Origin: an uncultured Mollicutes bacterium
GTDB taxonomy: Bacteria; Bacillota_I; Bacilli_A; RFN20; CAG-826
Direction of reading: 5' to 3'
Length of the DNA stretch: 64,000 bases
Assembly (NCBI GenBank): GCA_900540395.1
Contig: UQFQ01000003.1
Span: 1 to 64,000, forward strand
The translations under genes and the position numbers were made by a program. Every line of letters starts with the position of its first letter. The stretch's first letter is position 1. A model generated the notes under the pieces. That model saw only the letters and a program-made list of their open reading frames with translations, did not search any database and was not told the DNA's origin. This document shows positions 62,427-64,000 of the stretch, piece after piece.

Positions 62427-62467
62427 ACAATTGATTTTATATAAATTGTATGGTTAGTTATAACTAA
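62424..62467. promoter_or_regulatory. Operator-like palindromes before mntP
   Basis: CATACAATT (62424-62432) and AATTGTATG (62444-62452) are perfect 9-bp arms around a TATAAA-containing loop that would hold the -10 box; the start ATG is part of one arm. Next to it TTAGTTATAACTAA (62454-62467) is a perfect 14-bp palindrome. Confidence 0.5.
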
Positions 62468-62469
62468 AA

Positions 62470-63897
62470 TTAATAGGCTTTTGCAAAATAGACGACGTAT
62501 TTTGCTTTTTTACCACAAACAGGGCAAACTTCGTCAAATGCAACTTGATCAAAAGGCATACAACGAGCAGTTGCATTAGTATCTTCTTTAATCTTGTTTT
62601 CGCAATCTTGGTTACCACACCACATCATTTTAGCGTAGCCACCTTTTGCAACCACTTCTTTAAGCTCATCATAAGTATGAACTTCTTTAATATTCTCTAA
62701 AAGATTGTGTAACGCTGCATTATACATTTCACTATGAACTTTATTAAATAATCCTTGAATTGTTTCAATAATGTTATCCAAAGAATATCTTGTTTTTGTT
62801 CCATCATTTCTTTTATGAATCATACATGAATTTTGTTCAAGATCTTTAGGACCAATTTCAAGTCTTAATGGAACGCCTTTCATTTCGTATTCAGCAAATT
62901 TCCAACCTGGAGTCTTATCACTTGCATCAAGTTTAACTCTAATGCCAGCATTTTCTAAAGTTTCTTTAACTTCTTTACATTTAGCAATAACTCCTGGTTC
63001 GTTCATCTTAATTGGGACTATTACAACTTGAATTGGAGCAACAAATGGAGGCAAAACAAGTCCATTATCATCACCATGAACCATAATCAAAGCGCCAATT
63101 AAACGAGTTGAAACGCCCCAACTTGTTTGAAATGGAGTCTTTATCTTTCCGTCTTTATCTAAATATTGAATTCCAAAAGCTTTAGCAAAACCATCACCAA
63201 AATAATGAGATGTCCCGCTTTGTAAGGCTTTGCCATCATGCATTAAGGCCTCAATTGAATAAGTCTCTAATGCACCTGCAAATTTTTCTTTTTCTGTTTT
63301 ACGTCCTTTAACAAAAGGTATAGCTAATAAATCACGACCAAGTTTATCATAAATTTCAAGCATTCTAAGTGTTTCTTGTCTAGCTTCATGTTCACTAGCA
63401 TGCATTGTATGACCTTCTTGCCATAAAAATTCCGCACCTCTTAAAAATGGTCTAGTAGTTTTTTCCCATCTAACAACAGAACACCATTGATTATAAAGCT
63501 TTGGTAAATCTCTATAACTTTTAATAATGTGTGAATAATGTTCGCAAAAAACACATTCACTTGTTGGTCTAATAATTAAAGGGTCTTGAATCTCTTGCCC
63601 TCCACCAATTGTAGCAACTAAAGTTTCAGGGGCAAATCCAGCGATATGGTCCTTTTCTTTTTGAAATAATGATTGAGAAATAACAAGAGGCATATAAATG
63701 TTTTCATGCCCAGTTTTCTTAAATTCCCCATCTAAATATTTTTGTATTTGTTCCCAAATTGCGTAACCATAAGGACGATAAATAATAAATCCTTTAACGT
63801 TACTATAATCCATTAATTCTGCTTTTTTGCAGACATCTGTATACCATTGAGCAAAATCTTCATCTCTACTTGTAATCGATTTATTTTTAATATCCAT
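62470..63897 (-). CDS. proS: Proline--tRNA ligase (archaeal/eukaryal-type ProS)
   Basis: 475 residues, the ProS type lacking the bacterial editing insertion. Class II motifs: motif 2 WCSVVRWEKTTRPFLRGAEF near 135-154, HTMHASEHEA near 158, motif 3 region MVHGDDNGL near 275 and the C-terminal zinc site MMWCGNQDC..CPVCGKK with the usual final tyrosine. Charges tRNA-Pro. AGGAGA precedes the ATG. No T-box leader is seen; the upstream end of another gene lies 15 bases away, so it is probably co-transcribed with it. Confidence 0.96.
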   Translation of the reverse strand: MDIKNKSITSRDEDFAQWYTDVCKKAELMDYSNVKGFIIYRPYGYAIWEQIQKYLDGEFKKTGHENIYMPLVISQSLFQKEKDHIAGFAPETLVATIGGGQEIQDPLIIRPTSECVFCEHYSHIIKSYRDLPKLYNQWCSVVRWEKTTRPFLRGAEFLWQEGHTMHASEHEARQETLRMLEIYDKLGRDLLAIPFVKGRKTEKEKFAGALETYSIEALMHDGKALQSGTSHYFGDGFAKAFGIQYLDKDGKIKTPFQTSWGVSTRLIGALIMVHGDDNGLVLPPFVAPIQVVIVPIKMNEPGVIAKCKEVKETLENAGIRVKLDASDKTPGWKFAEYEMKGVPLRLEIGPKDLEQNSCMIHKRNDGTKTRYSLDNIIETIQGLFNKVHSEMYNAALHNLLENIKEVHTYDELKEVVAKGGYAKMMWCGNQDCENKIKEDTNATARCMPFDQVAFDEVCPVCGKKAKYVVYFAKAY

Positions 63898-63912
63898 AAA
63901 ATAAGTTGTCTC

Positions 63913-64000
63913 CTACTTCTTGTACATATTCGCTAACTTTTTACTTACTTTTTTCTTAATCGGTATGAGGACACTGCTTGGTTCATTTAATACGCTAGTT
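63913..64000 (-). CDS. 3' end of an upstream gene, cut by window edge
   Basis: The last 28 codons are open and end in TAG at 63913-63915, reading SVLIPIKKKVSKKLANMYKK at the C-terminus, very basic. It ends 15 bases before the proS start, so an operon is likely. Too little is present to name it; a basic tail like this could belong to a membrane or RNA-binding protein. Confidence 0.5.
   Translation of the reverse strand, partial: TSVLNEPSSVLIPIKKKVSKKLANMYKK

Noticed and set aside
62427..62469. yybP-ykoY manganese riboswitch before mntP
   Set aside because: The gap of 43 bases is too short for the aptamer and lacks its conserved loops.
63898..64000. T-box riboswitch upstream of proS
   Set aside because: Only 15 bases separate proS from the end of the upstream reading frame, and the TGGNACCGCG element is absent.

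Overview
The window reads as a low-GC, gene-dense chromosome segment of an anaerobic member of the Bacilli, probably an uncultured relative of the Mollicutes, RF39 or Erysipelotrichales lineages. Support for this: an RNA polymerase delta subunit, archaeal-type ProS, GltX, IspF (non-mevalonate isoprenoid route), class III (oxygen-sensitive) ribonucleotide reductase, a very large two-domain 2-hydroxyacyl-CoA dehydratase activase-like protein, and fused ABC ATPase-permeases. UGA is a true stop: ispF, uvrA and the sigma factor end in TGA. No phage, insertion sequence, CRISPR array or rRNA was seen. Almost all genes are on the minus strand; the plus strand holds the tRNAs, the NifU-like gene, typA, the sigma pair and the CPBP-TraX-thioredoxin group.

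Layout. 1-200: tRNA-Gln (cut), Lys, Leu. 300-5858: NifU-like, CysQ-like, fba, rpoE, gltX, ispF, ychF. 5921-10710: two fused ABC exporters. 10834-15864: ppaX-lgt-uvrA operon. 16226-19880: typA, a sigma/membrane-protein pair and a run of strong hairpins that may be a structured RNA. 19892-28434: macrolide-type ABC pair with cardiolipin synthase, then a HAD/PepP/Mrp/YigZ operon. 28443-30635: a symmetric divergent promoter, CPBP protease, TraX-like protein, thioredoxin. 30743-34990: the 1,415-residue activase-like protein. 36370-39485: nrdD and nrdG. 39826-41471: esterase plus membrane protein, bracketed by related AT-rich repeats. 41700-43599: groESL under a CIRCE. 43733-45867: PHP phosphatase, hemolysin III, lipoprotein. 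46011-46645: four degenerate repeats of about 166 bp. 46739-52419: a small acidic protein, P-type ATPase, GH32, a small basic-acidic protein and an orphan. 52527-59663: DtxR-type regulator and a tight ECF plus ABC importer operon headed by a YgbA-like gene. 59796-63897: two DUF3137-like proteins, MntP, ProS.

Two themes join the genes. First, many first-in-operon genes have a TATAAT-type -10 box only 6-10 bases before the ATG and no Shine-Dalgarno, so they should be leaderless, while internal genes have good Shine-Dalgarno sequences. Second, a TTAGTTA/TAACTAA half-site recurs near metal-related genes (ygbA operon, dtxR-like gene, mntP), pointing to one metal-responsive regulon. The least explained pieces are the 166-bp repeat array and the hairpin chain at 19692-19880.
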